Positions 35,801 through 48,029 of a stretch of DNA of 64,000 nt are shown one piece after another. A program made the position numbers and the translations under genes. Each line of letters begins with the position of its first letter. Within the stretch, counting starts at the first letter, position 1. Source of the DNA: Tetrapyrgos nigripes (taxonomy: Eukaryota; Basidiomycota; Agaricomycetes; Agaricales; Campanellaceae); NCBI GenBank assembly GCA_013368315.1, contig JAACJM010000134.1, forward strand, positions 124,001 through 188,000, in the 5' to 3' direction. The notes beneath the pieces are model-generated. The model was not told the DNA's origin. It made no database searches and saw only the letters and a program-made list of their open reading frames with translations.

Positions 35801-37272
35801 TTAGTCACTCTCGTTGACGTCGAGGCTAACAGCTCTCACTAGTTAGCAGCAAACATCGTAACGGCAAAGAGTATACCGGCTTAGACACCGCTCACGAACG
35901 CGTTGTTCTCAATATCGACAGCCGTCCACTTTTCCAAAATGCGTACACCGAACAGCTACTATATGAGCAAGAACACGAGGAACAAACTGACGAGCCTATA
36001 CCCCTAACTACCCATCCACTTTCTACACGTATCCCTACCCCCCGTTTCGTGCCACTGTGCGACCTCATCCTTTTTTCTACCGTCATACCTCCATCACCCA
36101 TCTCCAAATCCAATTATGTCCCAAACTACGAACTTGAACCCAAACAGCGCAAAAAACAGAAGTCTAAGTCCCGCCGGCCCACGGGCTGCAAAGGCTAATG
36201 ACCGGCTCAAAACACAGTACGTTCTCCAGAGCAGCTTCAAGGCCTGCGTACGCTCTCATATAACTACGGTCATCAAAATGCGTGTCGCATTCAATAGTAC
36301 GTTCAAGCATCCGGAGGGCGTGTGGTCTGGCAGAAGGACAAAGAAGGATACGACAGAATATACCGTGGAGGAATTGAAGAAGGTGCACCCAGAGTTCACT
36401 GTGAAGGAATGGGATGGAAAGTGAGTCCTTTGTTGAGTCTTTTTCATCCAAGTTTCTGACCTCAACTATAGGGACACAAGGATCTACCAAGACGAGAATG
36501 GTATTCCTTTGGTACTTACTGGTCCTGCTCCCAGTGATGTTGCTTGGCCAGCCCTTGTTGGTCAGATGCACGCATTGTTCACGCAGGCTGGCGGTAAACT
36601 TCGCTGGAACGTGAAAAATGCGCAAGTACTTTCACGCCGCGGAAAGTACAAATCCATTCCCGAAGGCCATTCCTATGGCGGCGGGCAGCCTCAACCAGCC
36701 AACTTCGCCCATGGCCGGCGGAACAAGGACGTTCTAAACACGCTTCGAGATCATCCAGACATGAAGCGAGTTGTTGGGCTTTGTGAACGTGAGTGGTCTA
36801 TACATCATTTGAGTTCTCATCTGATGCTCTTTCTCTTTTTGCAAAGATTATTTCCGGGCATATTTCCCCAAATTGCACGCCCTCTATTCAACTGTAATGG
36901 ACCGTCTCCTTGCCAGGCTCCAGCAATCCGTCTCTGCAGCGAAATTTTGGGAACTCTGTATTCTCCGCCTTCAATATCAACTTTGACCGAGCCATTATCT
37001 TTAGGCATATTGACTTTCTCAACCTCCTGTTTGGTATCTGTGCTGTATTCGCGACCGGTTCCTATGACTACAGGAAGGGTGGGCATCTCGTCCTGTGGGA
37101 TCTTGGACTCATATTGGAGTTTCCACCAGGAACAGTCATTCTTCTACTTTCAGCTCTTCTGGAGCATTCTAATACCAGTATTGCTACCAACGAAACTCGT
37201 TCTTCAATAACGTTCTACTCAGCTTCAGGTCTTTTTCGGTGGGTGCATAATGGAGGGATGTCGGACAAGTAA
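35668..37272 (+). CDS. TET/JBP-like 2-oxoglutarate/Fe(II) dioxygenase (apparent frameshift)
   Basis: A possible start MDF at 35668 is followed after a GTGAGT intron by an Arg-rich exon. Next comes an exon around 35850-36195 (HERVVLNIDSRPLFQ), then exons ending 36420 and 36786, and a final exon from 36847. The last part (36920-37272) is diagnostic: QRNFGNSVFSAFNINFD, then FRHIDFLN with the HxD iron ligands, GGHLVLWDL, FPPGTVILL, the distal His in ALLEHSN, then ETRSS with the 2-oxoglutarate-binding Arg, and GLFRWVHNGG. This matches the fungal TET/JBP family, which oxidises 5-methylcytosine in DNA; substrate here is inferred. Between LLARLQQS and NPSLQRNF (about 36918) the frame shifts by one base with no usable intron, so this copy may be inactivated. 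Confidence 0.75.
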
Positions 37273-38549
37273 TTTAGAGTGAAGGTAAGTCCGAAGGTGA
37301 GGAAGGCTTGGGAAGCATACAAGAAGGATCTCTGAAAGACTGGAATGGACTTTTTGAAGTCTGACACAGTGACATCCTTCAATCTTAAACTCGTATATCG
37401 CGTGTTGTGGATGAGCTGTATACATTCTTACCAAACTTTGGACAGCTGTCTGAAAGAACGATGACCAGGAAATAGTGTACATATATAGTAGGGTACTATA
37501 TCGTGAACTCGTAAAACAAGAGTACCAACATGATTGTACTGAGCGTATCTTTTGGCAGTGACATTTAAAAAATGCCAGAAAAAAAGGACGCAGACTTGAA
37601 TACTTGTCAAAGCAATTGCCCAACTTTCGATGGTGTTGTTGCATTAGAGTGTCCATGGAAAGAACTTAAAAATATTGCTGAAGGCGAACGTTAGAGCAAA
37701 TTCAATAAATATATACGACGATCGTTTTTTTTTTTTTCACGAGGGTCGACCTCAAAGGCTCAACGGCACTAGATCGGGGCATCGTTTTGGCCGAGTCCCG
37801 GCTTGCCCACAGGTTACAGTACGCGACAAGTACGCGACCTTGCTGAGCACTCTTGATTCCATACTGCTATAGAACTTGTTCTAGATGTAATCATACTTTA
37901 TTAGGACTACAATATGCACAAGTTGCATAGCGGCTGTAGAATATAGTACTCAAGCTCACATTCTGTTTGTAATACCAACACTGTGCGTCTCGAACCTTCT
38001 ACACTATGTTACTGTAGGTACAGCACTAAAATAAACTATAGCGGAGTGAGAATCATGCAAAAGTACATCTTGAGCAGATATTGAGGCAAGGCGAGCTGCC
38101 TGGGTGCAAAGCCGGAAGAGGAAATGAAAGGACTATATGAGCCGGTTTGGAGCTGGTTGTATGAAAGGACTTCGGAGAATGGCGGTTTTGAGGGAATAAG
38201 ATGCAGGCATTAGCCGTATTGTCTTGGTTTCGGTAAGACGTGCTTTGAGGCCATCTCTTGATTGTACAAGAGGTCGTTGCAAGCGTGTTGGAGATGATGG
38301 TGGTACAACTTCACGTTTAGGTAATAGAAGCCGGGGCTCGGCCAAAAGCCCGCCGATGGAGTGCCTTTGACCTGATCGGATTTTTTTTTTTACGATTATG
38401 TATATTTATGAAATCTGCTCTAACTCGGAAAACATCAATCAAAGACCAAAACAAATCTCGTAATCCTTACCTCTCTTTCCCTTTCTTCGAGCTCCTTTAT
38501 TTCAACATTGCTGAGTCAGACCTGTAACTTCATTTATCGAGACCTGGAC
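37273..38549. other. intergenic, no supported gene
   Basis: Short frames only. Poly-T runs are at about 37728-37737 and 38381-38390. Nothing with splice logic or a domain is seen. Confidence 0.55.
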
Positions 38550-41159
38550 ATGCCTAGAAAGTGCTCCAAGTCTGTAATTGCAAAGGCAAACCGTTCTCCT
38601 GAAGAGGAGGCAAGCTGTCAAAGAGCGAAGTCGTCATTTGGCAGACCAGTCTGACCGCCGCTATCGTTGAAAGTGCGTATCTTGCTTCCTCGTCGTTCTT
38701 TTGCCTTCATCTGAAGTAACCAGCCTATTCTTCTTTATGTTCTACAGGATACGGCGCGAAGTACCTGAAAAGGCTCGAGAACGGATGGCAAAACATCGTG
38801 CCAATATGTCGGAGGACAAGGCTGCCGCTAAGGAGAAGCGGAAAGAGTACGACTCCAAGTACTATCTACGGTGTGTCCTTAACTCATCCTTCTTTTCCTT
38901 GTCTTCTGAATACCGGCCCTGTGTCTTAGACACCGCGATGATATTCTCCATACCGCAATGCGCCAGCGAACCAAGTGCGCACGTTTACCCCTGTTCCTTT
39001 TCTGACTTCTCTTATCAACTCTCCTATTCCAGAGCATTTATTGACAAGCACGGTGAATATGCATTTATGACCATTATCCTCACCGAAATGTTGGTCTGAG
39101 GAAGTCATTGGGAGAAGGTCTACTGCCGGATGAGGATAGTGGGACAGGGGGTCACTGAGCGCTCAAGCATAGTACATACTAGGAGGAATGGAGCAGCACA
39201 ATCTCTGCAGACCACCTCAAAAGCCAACGTCTCAGCTCCTGAGCCCCGTTCAGTTCCTCGTGAACTGAACTGGGTGACGCTTGAGGTTATCGAGCCTGTG
39301 GACGCATTGACAGTACTACGCAAACCATCCCATCGTAAAACATTCCATCGTCCTTCAGAAGCTGAGCCATACATATCCAGCGGCAATACGCCTGTATCCC
39401 AATCCCCTGTCCCTGTACCTGAGATTGCCAATCTTACCAACGGGTCTCTCTCTCGGCTTCACGAAAACTTGGCACCCAAAACACCGACTACCAAAACACC
39501 CGTTCCATTACCTTCTGGAGCTGATTCCGTGGAAGTTGCTCCCCCAATTACGTCCTCATCGCTGACTACATCGTCCTTGTTATCCTCGTTGTCGTCGTCG
39601 ATCACTGTACCACAGACACTGTCGTCTTCTACGACTGTGCCTGCTGTGTCATCTTCTGATCCTGGCCCTCCTCTGTTCGTACCAGACATGCCGACGTCCA
39701 ATGAAATGGGTAATGAACAGGGCGGAGGCCTCAACGTCTGAAGCTCCTTTGCACAATCCCAGGCTCGGTGCAGCAGAAAGTGTGTTAAGGCAAAGACAAA
39801 GCCAATGGACATACGTGACGCTGTAGCTCAGCATGTTAAGGAGCAGCAGCAGCAGCAGGATACCATGCTAGCAAACGGGCTAGGCTTGGACTTGGGGAGG
39901 GTCAGGAAACTGATGGGTCGGCATGAGCAACATCGTGATACCAAGGAGCTTAGCGCCTTTTGGGCTGCAGTGTCCTACACTGCAGACATGATCAATGCAG
40001 GTGTGTCTTCGCCTCATTCTCTATTGTTTCAGTAGGATTGAAAGCATTTTTATGATTCAGATCTTCCGAAGGGTAGTAATGAAAGAGATACAGGATATGG
40101 TGAAGGCTGACCACCAAATGATGGAGGAGCTTGAGAAGGGAGATCAGTCTGAGGAAGTCAGGAAGTGGAAAGAGCATGCTATGGATAAGAGGACGGACAA
40201 GTTCCAGGGTGAACGTGCGACAGGGAAAGCACAGGCCAACGATGCTACGAAGGCGTATGCTACCATGAAAAATATTGCAGGTCACTGAAACATTCTTTCC
40301 ATACTTACATATCTGACCTCTATTTTCTAGGCCACCGGCGTTGAGCACCGAGACCAAGCATTAACGTTTGGTTTTATAGGCCGTGGTTTGTTCACGTCCT
40401 CTGTCCAGCTCTCGTACTTCGGTTCAAAACGCATGGAGGAATTTATGGTGGAGAAGTTTAAGATGACTTGCTTCGAGTTTTGTCAAGCAGCAGAGGCTTT
40501 ATGCTGTAGAGGCTTGGTGCTGTTTGGCCAATGCCGGGGAAGGAAAGGAGCCTTCATTGGATTCGTTGAAGCAGGCTATTGCAGGGATGATTCTGACTGG
40601 GCTTCGTGAGTATTCATATCTTTTCTTTTCTTTTATTTACTGAAATGTATACAGGAAACTCGGAATTGAATAGAAATACTACAAGACGAAGATCGTTCGC
40701 AAATACCGCGTCCACCTCATCGACTGGCCCGCCGAAATACCCTTTACGAATGCCCACTAACTCGCTGACCAAGTCAAACAACTCTACTATTTGCTCAAGA
40801 GTCGGGTCATTCATTGGAAGTCGATGAAAGCGCAGGAGTACCGGAAGCGATGGCAAAGCCGGATGAGGATATCAACGCCGCAAAGGAGTCCCTGCCACCA
40901 ACGCGAAAGACCGCCGGCACTAAACGAAAGGCGGCGGCGTCAAATGTCCCAACAAAGCGCCGCAAGCCCAACGCAACACAATCCAGTATTAAAGGGAAGG
41001 GCAGGGCTATGGAAGGCGAGGATGAAGAGAGCGAGTGAGGATGAAGAAAGCGAAGGAGATGAGCTTATTGACGAAGAGGGGGACGATGGTGACGAAGACG
41101 GCGATATTGACCAGTTGGAAGAGACCACCATTGCCCACAGCGATGACGAGGAGAACTAA
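38550..41159 (+). CDS. dispersed Agaricomycete-type family protein with basic N-terminus and acidic tail (likely decayed)
   Basis: Exon-like pieces on the plus strand follow one order. A basic helical exon near 38750-38870 (EKARERMAKHRANMSED) comes first, then a Pro/Ser/Thr-rich block at 39370-39740. A helical exon at 39820-40000 follows (RVRKLMGRHEQHRDTKEL, FWAAVSYTADMINAG), then 40078-40285 (VRKWKEHAMDKRTDKFQ). Next are 40370-40605 (GLFTSSVQLSYFG, EEFMVEKFKMTC) and 40680-40830 (VRKYRVHLIDWPAEIPF). A strongly acidic tail ends at 41157-41159. This domain order resembles a hypothetical family that is repeated in many mushroom genomes; the resemblance is from memory. An in-frame TAA at about 40758 after FTNAH, and unclear joins at 38640-39130, suggest partial decay. 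Function unknown. Confidence 0.45.
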
Positions 41160-41350
41160 GTATATTGTTTCACATGCTTTTACATCTTAATAGTACAAAT
41201 ATAAGTATAAATACTACGAATTGTACACTTCAACGCTGGCATCCTCTATCTATCCTACACTCGGACGTCAATTTGTTCTATACATAGCCAAGTTCTTTGA
41301 TCTCCTCCTTTATCCTGGCATAACGTTGCGCTTGATGTCTGAATCCGAAG

Positions 41351-43283
41351 CTACTCGAGGGAAGATATCTCCGCTAAAACATCCCGAGATAACGGCACCT
41401 CGACCCGACCAGATCTTCCATGGGGAACAACTGCACGCATTTCGGGAAGAGCAGAAGGCTGGGGCATATTCTGCACTGAGACGTCAGGCGGGGAAATACA
41501 ATAGTCAACGACGATCATTTGGTCAGCGTTTGGAGTAGCCCGGGCCAAAGCGGCTCTCATTTTCTTGATGGCTCGCTTATGTTCACGAAGGATAGCGTAG
41601 GCGAGATTAGTCTGTATATAGCGAATGTCGTACGCTGATAACGGTGCCAGACCCAGACCTATTAGTCGACAAGTATAAGGTAAGGAAATATTCCGCTGTA
41701 AAGAAGACGGCCAACTTACTCTGTTGTTCTGATGCCAGAACTCTACATTCTCTTCGGTGATCGTGATCCCAGTGCTCAGCCTGGCACGAGGGAGAACAGT
41801 AAACGTGCACCATGCAATTTGTGCACAGTTTTCTCTTTCCGGCTTCCGGGCTGGAATCGCTAGAATCTGTACACTGGAGGTTCACTTGGTCAGAACTAGA
41901 AGGGCAAGATTTAGAAAGAATGACTAGCACGTACACTTGGATTAGAACAAATGTTCTTAGCTAAACCCCAGGCTTCTTTTCTCCAGTGCCTCCTCTTTCG
42001 CCCCTTCTTGATTAAAGATCGCAGTGCCACCCATTCTTTCCAGAGGATCCCAAGGCCCAGTCCTCTTGCCTGCAACCCCATCTCTAAGTCTTTGAGTAAT
42101 TTCAGCCACTTCTTGACAGTGCATTCGATATGGCGGAACACCATCGCCGCGGCAATCCGCTTTACTACCAAACCCAGCTTGATCTCCAAGGTATCCCTCT
42201 GGAGCGTATTGGAAATGCGATTCCCTCGTTCCGCGTTTCTGAGGAAAGAAACAATACGAAGCATAGTTACAAACATCCCTTCTTCCAGCAGTGGCACCAC
42301 AATGGAATGGTCTGTTGCGATGAATCGGGCCAGGCTATCAGCAATGATTACGCCGTTGTCCAACAAGGCTGGCATAACATCGTCATCCGATTGGAAAGTC
42401 GCAGTCGAGATATTGCACAGGGTACGAAGGGAGAACATATTATGGAGTATGTCTGCAATGAGAACGAGGATGGTTCGATGGGAAGTCTCATGGAAATTCG
42501 GCAAATCCTCTTTGGTACAGAGCTGCAACAACTTGACGTAGGAGTTGATCCTCACGACGTCTTCCGGATGGATATCGTCTTTGTTGAGTGGTATTAAGGC
42601 TTGTCGGATATTTTTGATCATGTCGCTATTTGCCAGGATAGATCGAAGGGTTTCCAAGGCGGCGGGACACGCTATATCGGATGCTCCTACCAGAGCAGTG
42701 GCAGTGTGGGAGGAGAGTCCTTTGGCTCGCGAACAGGAACAAAGGAAGACGTCCTTCAGTAAAACATACAGCCCCGTCGCCTGCATGGAGCACGTTACAA
42801 AGCTTTCGTTACTGGGAAAGGGTGTGATAGTGCCAGTAGATGCCCGTTGCTGTTTCGCCTTCATCTGTAGCCGTCGGATCTGGACCTCAAAGAGAAGTAC
42901 ACTGACAACAAGTAAGGCAGATCGTACTGGGCCGGCGGACCAAAATCCTTCCTCTGTGCCAGGAAGAACCGCCCGTTCCAAGACAGCGATACATAAAGCC
43001 CATACCCGCTCTAAATTCTCTTCCAGCATGGGAAGAATCTCATCTGGCAGATTAGAGCTAAAGCCTGATGATGTAGAATATAAACCATGAGCGAGGATTT
43101 CGAACGCGTTGAGAAAAGACGGATCCTGGAATCGAGATCTAGCGTGTACGCCGAGTGGCTTCTGTAGAATTTTGAAGGTATAAGGAAGTAATTCAAGAAA
43201 CTGTGAATGAATAGAAAGACTGGGTCAGAGTGAGATCATAATGTGGAAAGTCAAGAGCTCACCGTGTCCGTATTGAAGTCCAT
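41351..43283 (-). CDS. MYND-type zinc-finger protein
   Basis: Four minus-strand exons: 43283-43263 (MDFNTDT), 43200 to about 41938 (a long helical region of about 420 residues), about 41882-41728 and about 41659-41351. The third exon holds CTNCMVHVYCSPSCQAEHW then HDHRREC, a good match to C-terminal MYND ligands (C-x2-C...YC-x3-C...HW...H...C). The first Cys pair probably comes from CSNPS at the end of exon 2 and the following Cys. The N-terminal region (FLELLPYTFKIL..., many Leu-rich helices) looks like an armadillo/HEAT-type helical array. MYND fingers mediate protein-protein contacts; the partner is unknown. Splice phases agree throughout and no frame break is seen, so this looks functional. 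It is convergent with the 38.5-41.2 kb gene, about 190 bp apart. Confidence 0.75.
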
Positions 43284-44382
43284 CCTGCAACGAGCGCAAG
43301 CACAGCAAGCAGACAAAGTGAACAAAGAACAGAAATGAGAGGGCCACGTGAAAGCGTACTCTCTATATGCCGGCCGGTCATAGGCAAGACAGAAGCATTT
43401 TTGGGTTACCGAATTGGAGATTTGGTAGGTCTTTGTAAGCCAGCGAATCAATAGCTGGAACAGCGCCCCTAGCCACGAGAGTGCTGTGGACGATGCTGGG
43501 TTAGACCTAGTCGGAAGTCCACAGTGAGTACGGGGAGAATTTGACGACCGAATAAGTGATTGTCAAGACTACAGCTGAACCGGCGGAGGGTTGCCTCGAC
43601 CAAGCCTAGTAGTTCCCTTCCACCTTTCGCTCTTCCGTCTTTGACATCTTTCTGCCAGTGCCTTGTCCCGAGAATACTCGTTTTCTATCTGGAGTCAACT
43701 TCCCGGTGACATGGTACAGGCCGCTGCCAGCTTCATTTTTGCTTCTTCTAGCTCTTTCGCGAGATCATAGAATCGTCCGATATGTTCAGGGTCCTTCGTC
43801 CTCAGTTCAAGTCAGAATTCCAGCGGATCCAGGTGCTGACTTCCTCAGAGCATCCTCTATTCAAGTGCGTCTGGACAAACAAAACCACTGGGTAGTTTCA
43901 TTCCCAAACAAGAGAAAAAGCTGTAAGGATCAAAGATTGCCTTTTTTCAAAATTAAAACTAGAACTACTCACCTTGCAAGAACTACTGCTCAGACATCGT
44001 TGCTCTCACTCACTTCAGCTCACATATCAAGACTCTCCCGTATTCTCCATCATCCCCGCTCCTAAATAATCTCAGAAGTTTTTCCCGGCGTAGATGTTGA
44101 ATCGTCTGGCGAAGGTTACACATGTGGCAATACAAATAGAGTCGGGCTTTGAAGAAAGAGAGATCTACTCTATGCAAGCTGTCAAATTGTTTTCATTAGC
44201 AAAGCTTAAACCGGAAAAAACGAAAACGAAAACTACAGCACTCATTATATCCTCGGTCTCTCCTCCGTCAGGTTCTCCGCAGTCAAGTCCATACCGAGAC
44301 ATCTTATCCCGAATGAACGTCGAAATCGTGATCGGTGCTGAGGTGCTCGTGTCGAAAACCTTGGCAACTAGACGACTAGAGG

Positions 44383-44830
44383 TTAGAAAAGCCAGTTGGG
44401 CAAAGCAACGCTGGAGGGTTCAGTACTTGACACTGAGAGACAGAAATAGAGGAAGGAAGAGTGAAAGGTAAATGGAGAAAACGAACTGAGGCATATCTGT
44501 TACCTGTAACGTGGTCGTGGCTTGTGATCTCTGTCACGGTACAGTAAATCAGATCCAGGCAGTTGTCGTTGAGTGCAGCATGATTCATATCGAGCCTATT
44601 AATGTTGACGTTTTGTATCCAGATTTTGGTGACCACCTGGGGTGGTGGAGAAGGATAACAAGCTGGTCTACAACTTCACAATCAGAAACCAACGGTACGA
44701 GGTTTTGAAAAAGGAGAATGCAAAAAGAAGAGGAAACAGAAACAGGATGATGGCTCACTTGCTTATCTTCGTTGCCTGCCGTACCCAGCTGGCCCGGTGA
44801 GTCCTGTCCTGAATGAGTGCGACAAATCAT
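44383..44830 (-). CDS. possible small multi-exon gene, unknown
   Basis: From ATG 44830 (MICRTHSGQDSPGQLG) the minus strand reads to a GTGAGC donor after EDKQ. A short exon follows (DQLVILLHHP), then LDMNHAALNDNCLDLIYC..., and a final exon ending NWLF at a TAA (44385-44383). All joins use GT-AG ends and the last two agree in phase. The product would be only about 100 residues with no domain, so a chance assembly is possible. Confidence 0.3.
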
Positions 44831-44905
44831 CTGAAAGGTATACATACTATGGGCGATAGCTCCATGACATGACAAGAGTTACACGGTACCAAAGGATACT
44901 TATAG

Positions 44906-45075
44906 GATAGGATAGGATAAACCGGCACTGGGGACCCTTGAGGATACGGCCGGAGTTCACGCATCGCACATGACACAGTCACATACATACGCCGTGGGCA
45001 CCAAGTACCGATGCTGAGTGAGATCCCCACTGAAGAGCGGAGTCGCTCAGAGTCTATACATGGCGCGAAGGGACA
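44906..45075 (+). repeat. dispersed repeat copy 5
   Basis: ATAGGATAGGATAGGATAAAC, then CCGGCACTGGGGACCCTTG, GTTCACGCATCGCACATGAC, GCCGTGGGCACCAAG and GAGTCGCTCAGAG. It aligns over about 160 bp with the copy at 16091, making these two the longest members. Confidence 0.8.
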
Positions 45076-45741
45076 GTAACCAAAGTTAACGTTACAGTGC
45101 TTAGTACTGATCACATGATGATGAATGACGACAGCCTCAAATCTGGCAGTGGGATACCTAGCCTCCAATTTGTCCCTAGTAACCGTACGGTTCTGCGCTA
45201 TATAGGCAATGTGGGCCACTGTCGTAATTTGATGGAAGGTGATCAAGAGACGGGATAGGAGAGCTGGGTGTAGTAAGATTCTGACTCTGGCATCGATAGA
45301 CTACGTCTGCCCCATCTGCCCCTACTAGCAGCTAATTATAAGTCCTTGATATGTAGGTCTCGTTTCTCAGGCCAACTAGTTGTAACACATGTACGCTGCA
45401 GTACTAAAAATGAAAAATAGACTATCTTTTGTGCGCAGATAAATCTATTTACATATTTCAACTATTTTTCCTAACCCATCGAGAGCTCAAGCATGATGGT
45501 ATTCGGTCCTCTGAACGTTTTGAGCCGCGCATTTGAGCGATCCTTAGTGCGAAGTACAGCGACCAGCCCTCTTTCCTTCTCACGGCACTCATTTTCCATT
45601 ATTAATTACAAAAACGACGAATGAAGCAGCTATTGTCATGCGAAAAAAAGATTCTTTACATAGCTTCTGCCCGACCTCCTGCTCCTCAAAGTTAGCGGAC
45701 TTTTGCACTGTGCCGGTGTAAGCATACATCGTCGCGACGAA

Positions 45742-47091
45742 CTAATTATCGGTTGTTTCAACAGTTTTCCAAAAAACCACCTTGTAATCCTGATTTTTTG
45801 CGAAAGCTGCTGCAAGCCGGGCGCAGCCGAATGCAGTATCGAAACAACACTAAAAGGAGATTAAGTTTCAATGATTTTATGAGATTTTGATCATCGAGAC
45901 TGAGGTTAGCTTACCGCAAGATTTGTGATCAAGTTACCGTCTGAGCCAATTAGTCAGGAGTTGGACTAGTCCTAGCAAACACTCACTTGAGCCTTCAACA
46001 TCTATAGTTTGAACCCGACTGCCCGAAAGATCCCATAAAAAGAGTCTTCCGTTGCTTGCCCCCAAGATTGAATCCACAGTGCAGAACATGGCTCGAGAAA
46101 CAGGTAATACCCTATTGAGCAACCGCGAGCGAGGGATGAAAGTCGTTGAACTACGCGGATTTTGAGAGTCAGCGTGGGTGTAAAGCTGATACATATTTGA
46201 CGTGACATCGCAAACGACGAATGTCTTTGTGGGTAGGCAGACATCTTGGCTAGAGACAATGTCAGTGATTGGAGCCTTGAGGACACATGCAGGACATAAC
46301 GTACATCAAGCCAGTCGCAACTTGGCAACTATCCAAATAGACCTCAAGAGGGTATAGACTCTGAACCATGTAACGACTGAGGTAGTAGTATAGTGAGTAA
46401 GAGATATGAGAGGACATGGACGGTAAACCACTGACCAGACTCCTATACCCTCGTAAGAGACAAGGATTTCATAGTCACTAAGCCAATGTACCGATTCGGC
46501 GACATTGGCAGTTGCTGGGAGTCTGAAGCGAAGAGGGGGAGGGTTGGGAAGAAGCCCGAGCAAATTCCACCTGTAGCCTAGAGACATGTCAGAGCCGAAT
46601 AGGAAGTCAGACATTTGACTTACCTTCGCTCACAGATTCCAATTCCCAGACCTGAACTTGACCTTCTGCAGCTGCAAGAAGAAGAGCATCCCTCCAAATA
46701 GACATGGACTTAATTTTGCCATAAAACCCCTGCTGACGGAACCCGTTTGAAACGGGACCCTTGCAAAAGATTAGGGGGAAAAAAAGAACACTCGGCGAAG
46801 GCGCACCTGGTCGCTAAAGACGTTATGATAAAGTCTGCCACCGTCATGGCCAGTAACGAACGCGTGGCCATCCCTAAACCAGAGCAAACAGTGTGTATTG
46901 GTGGAAGCTATATAGGTCTGGCATGGCGCGGTGCTTTCATCACGAGTGTTCCAGATCTCCGTACGTCGACCAGACGCAACAGCCAGAAATCGCCCGTCAA
47001 CAGAGAAAGCCATTGCAGAAATTCCGTCAGAGTATTGATCGGGGCGGAGAGTGATGGAGCTAGTGGGCTGCCAGATGAGTTGGGAGGGCAT
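45742..47091 (-). CDS. WD40-repeat-like protein A
   Basis: Starts at ATG 47091 (MPSQLIWQPTSSITLRPD) and ends at TAG 45744-45742 after KVVFWKTVETTDN. About seven exons are joined by short introns. WD-like repeat signatures appear in order: ISAMAFSVDGRFLAVASG..TEIW, then FRDGHAFVTGHDGG, IKSMSIWRDALLLAAAEGQVQVWELES, VHWLSDYEILVSYEG, SILGASNGRLFLWDL. The C-terminal exon is FAKNQDYKVVFW. WD40 propellers are protein-interaction platforms; no specific partner is evident. The 5' end (47091-46951) and promoter lie in the left arm of a near-perfect inverted repeat, and the rest is unique. Its paralogue B is at 58501-59933 on the other strand, with an identical N-terminus but a diverged body. Confidence 0.65.
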
Positions 47092-48029
47092 ACTGTAGTG
47101 GCTCAGTGGTTCGGTAAGAAAGAAAGAGACTGCACGATTTGAGTGGCGACCGAGAACAAGAGGGTCACTCCCGGCCCGATGTGCCTGTTTTTCCAATGTT
47201 TTTTTTTGAGAGTCATAGAACGAATGGTAGTTTACGTGGTATACTCACCGAGATTGAGTAGCAAACAACTTTGGATTTATGCATCATTCTCAGAATTCTT
47301 GACGCGACCCGGATTCGTTATGGTGAGCCAAGGCACTGTGCCCCGAGTCTGCAACAGTAAAAGAACACTGAACGAAGGAGAGGGCCGCACCCAAGGTATC
47401 AGCCATCTGATTTGCTGAGGCTGGTTGTCCTTAGGAGGGTCTGGAGGTACTAAGGTGCAGGGAAGGACCGTATCAGACGATTGTTGAGAGCTGAGCGCTG
47501 AGCATCCGATGACGCGTACGGGTAACCGGCAAATCTGCCGGATTCTGCCATTTTGACTCTCTTCCTCTACTCTTCCGGTGTCGGCAAGACTCAAGATGTA
47601 CGAACAGGAGAAGGAGGGGACAACCAGGACAATGCAGATGAAAGTGAAGCGAAGGTGAAGAGGAATAGGAAGATGCTGGACTCAAGCTTTTTAAAAAGCA
47701 ATCATGTATGTTTTTCACTTCTTGCGTCGTTTTTTGTTTCTCATGATTTTCCTGTACAGCGGTCTATGTCGTTGTGTCATCCATACAAGGCTAAAGAGAT
47801 GCCTCTTCCTCGTCGCATTCTCCTCGTTTAACAAAGTTATCGGTTGTTCGGTAAACACCCGCATGATCATTCTGAGTCTCGTTCGTACTACGACTCTTTC
47901 ACACCCCATCAAACTACAAGAACCGGCGTAAACTTTGGCAATGTCACGAATTCGATTCGCGGCTATGCCCCAGGTCCCAGGACGTTTGATGGACGCGCTC
48001 CAACAATTTGTTGAGCATGGCTTCAGTAA
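46951..48029 (+). repeat. inverted repeat, left arm (1079 bp)
   Basis: The reverse complement of this segment matches 57564-58641 almost base for base. The only difference I noticed is one extra base in the left arm (GCCCCAGGTCCCAGG versus GCCCCAGTCCCAGG on the same sense). The arm carries the first exon and promoter of WD40 gene A and the start of a divergently oriented unknown gene. Similarity stops abruptly at both ends. The spacer is 9.53 kb. Confidence 0.95.

Noticed and set aside
47143..47720. Matching open frames of 81-105 codons in both inverted arms
   Set aside because: They are identical only because the arms are identical; the frames overlap promoter and first-exon sequence and show no codon-level constraint I can see.
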